The notes under the pieces are model-generated. The model ran no database searches, had not been told where the DNA came from, and saw only the letters and a list, made by a program, of their open reading frames with translations. A program made the translations under genes and the position numbers. From an uncultured Clostridium sp. (GTDB lineage: Bacteria; Bacillota; Clostridia; TANB77; CAG-508), in NCBI GenBank assembly GCA_948442365.1, contig CAOJRU010000009.1:1-64000 (forward strand): a stretch of 64,000 nt of DNA. The letters run 5' to 3'. Below are positions 63,998-64,000 of the stretch, piece by piece. Position 1 is the first letter of the stretch. Each line of letters begins with the position of its first letter.

Positions 63998-64000
63998 ATG
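63998..64000 (+). CDS. Start of a gene cut by the window end
   Basis: The last three bases are ATG, preceded by AAGAAGGGAGAAG, a good ribosome-binding site. The product lies outside the window. Confidence 0.35.

Overview
The window is AT-rich, densely coded DNA from a low-GC Gram-positive anaerobe, most likely a spore-forming member of the Clostridia (Bacillota). The signs are sporulation genes (gerW, a CotF-like coat gene, yabP-yabQ next to divIC, ytvI), an [FeFe]-hydrogenase gene set hydC-hydB-hydA, the MEP isoprenoid genes ispG and ispH, ECF-type vitamin uptake, strong AGGAGG ribosome-binding sites and TTGACA-17-TATAAT promoters. No rRNA or tRNA gene was seen. I do not assign a genus.

Layout. 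1-900: end of a peptide-binding lipoprotein. 994-5121: recA, a zinc-ribbon protein, recX, scpA, a DUF2953 gene and gerW. 5272-8859: HAD phosphatase, D,D-carboxypeptidase, VanW-type protein, a small membrane protein and rpmE. 9759-15735: miaB-mutS and a folate-type ECF transporter. 15856-22010: acyl-CoA synthetase, MFS transporter, RNA methyltransferase, GIY-YIG protein and CotF-like protein. 22229-30173: Na/phosphate cotransporter, MATE pump, kinase-like protein, methyltransferase, uvrB, mgtC, cysE. 30459-38954: pyrimidine cluster (PyrE-like, pyrC, pyrF, pyrK, pyrD) with ymdB, an ArsC-like gene, ispG and ispH. 39641-45939: hydrogenase, C1-type peptidase and upp. 46472-61448: murD, a Cys-rich CBS protein, ytvI, guaA, secA, prfB, aspartokinase, yabP-yabQ-divIC and rho. 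61550-64000: a run of very small orphan genes and two XRE regulators that looks like the edge of an accessory island.

The most striking feature is translational. Nine otherwise intact genes (recA, the VanW gene, acyl-CoA synthetase, Na/Pi cotransporter, uvrB, ispG, ispH, hydA, prfB) are each interrupted by exactly one +1 frame change. In every case the zero-frame codon at the break is CGG and the conserved protein resumes in the +1 frame at GGA or GGT, decoded as glycine. CGG is otherwise absent as an in-frame codon from the conserved genes I scanned. It occurs in frame, without a productive shift, in only two small orphan genes (56036 and 61550). The simplest reading is that CGG is not decoded as arginine here, and that the ribosome skips its C and reads GGN, or reads CGGN as a four-base glycine codon. 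prfB carries this site in addition to the classical CUU-UGA-C autoregulatory +1 frameshift. The D,D-carboxypeptidase gene is interrupted by a different event, a -1 change exactly on the dnaX-type slippery heptamer A-AAA-AAG.

A second recurrent feature is a family of non-coding palindromic elements. Two full-length copies of about 265 bp (18192-18452, 30181-30453) have long terminal inverted repeats, and end fragments lie near 40191, 45943 and 50699. Intergenic 48594-48918 holds a candidate minus-strand small RNA.
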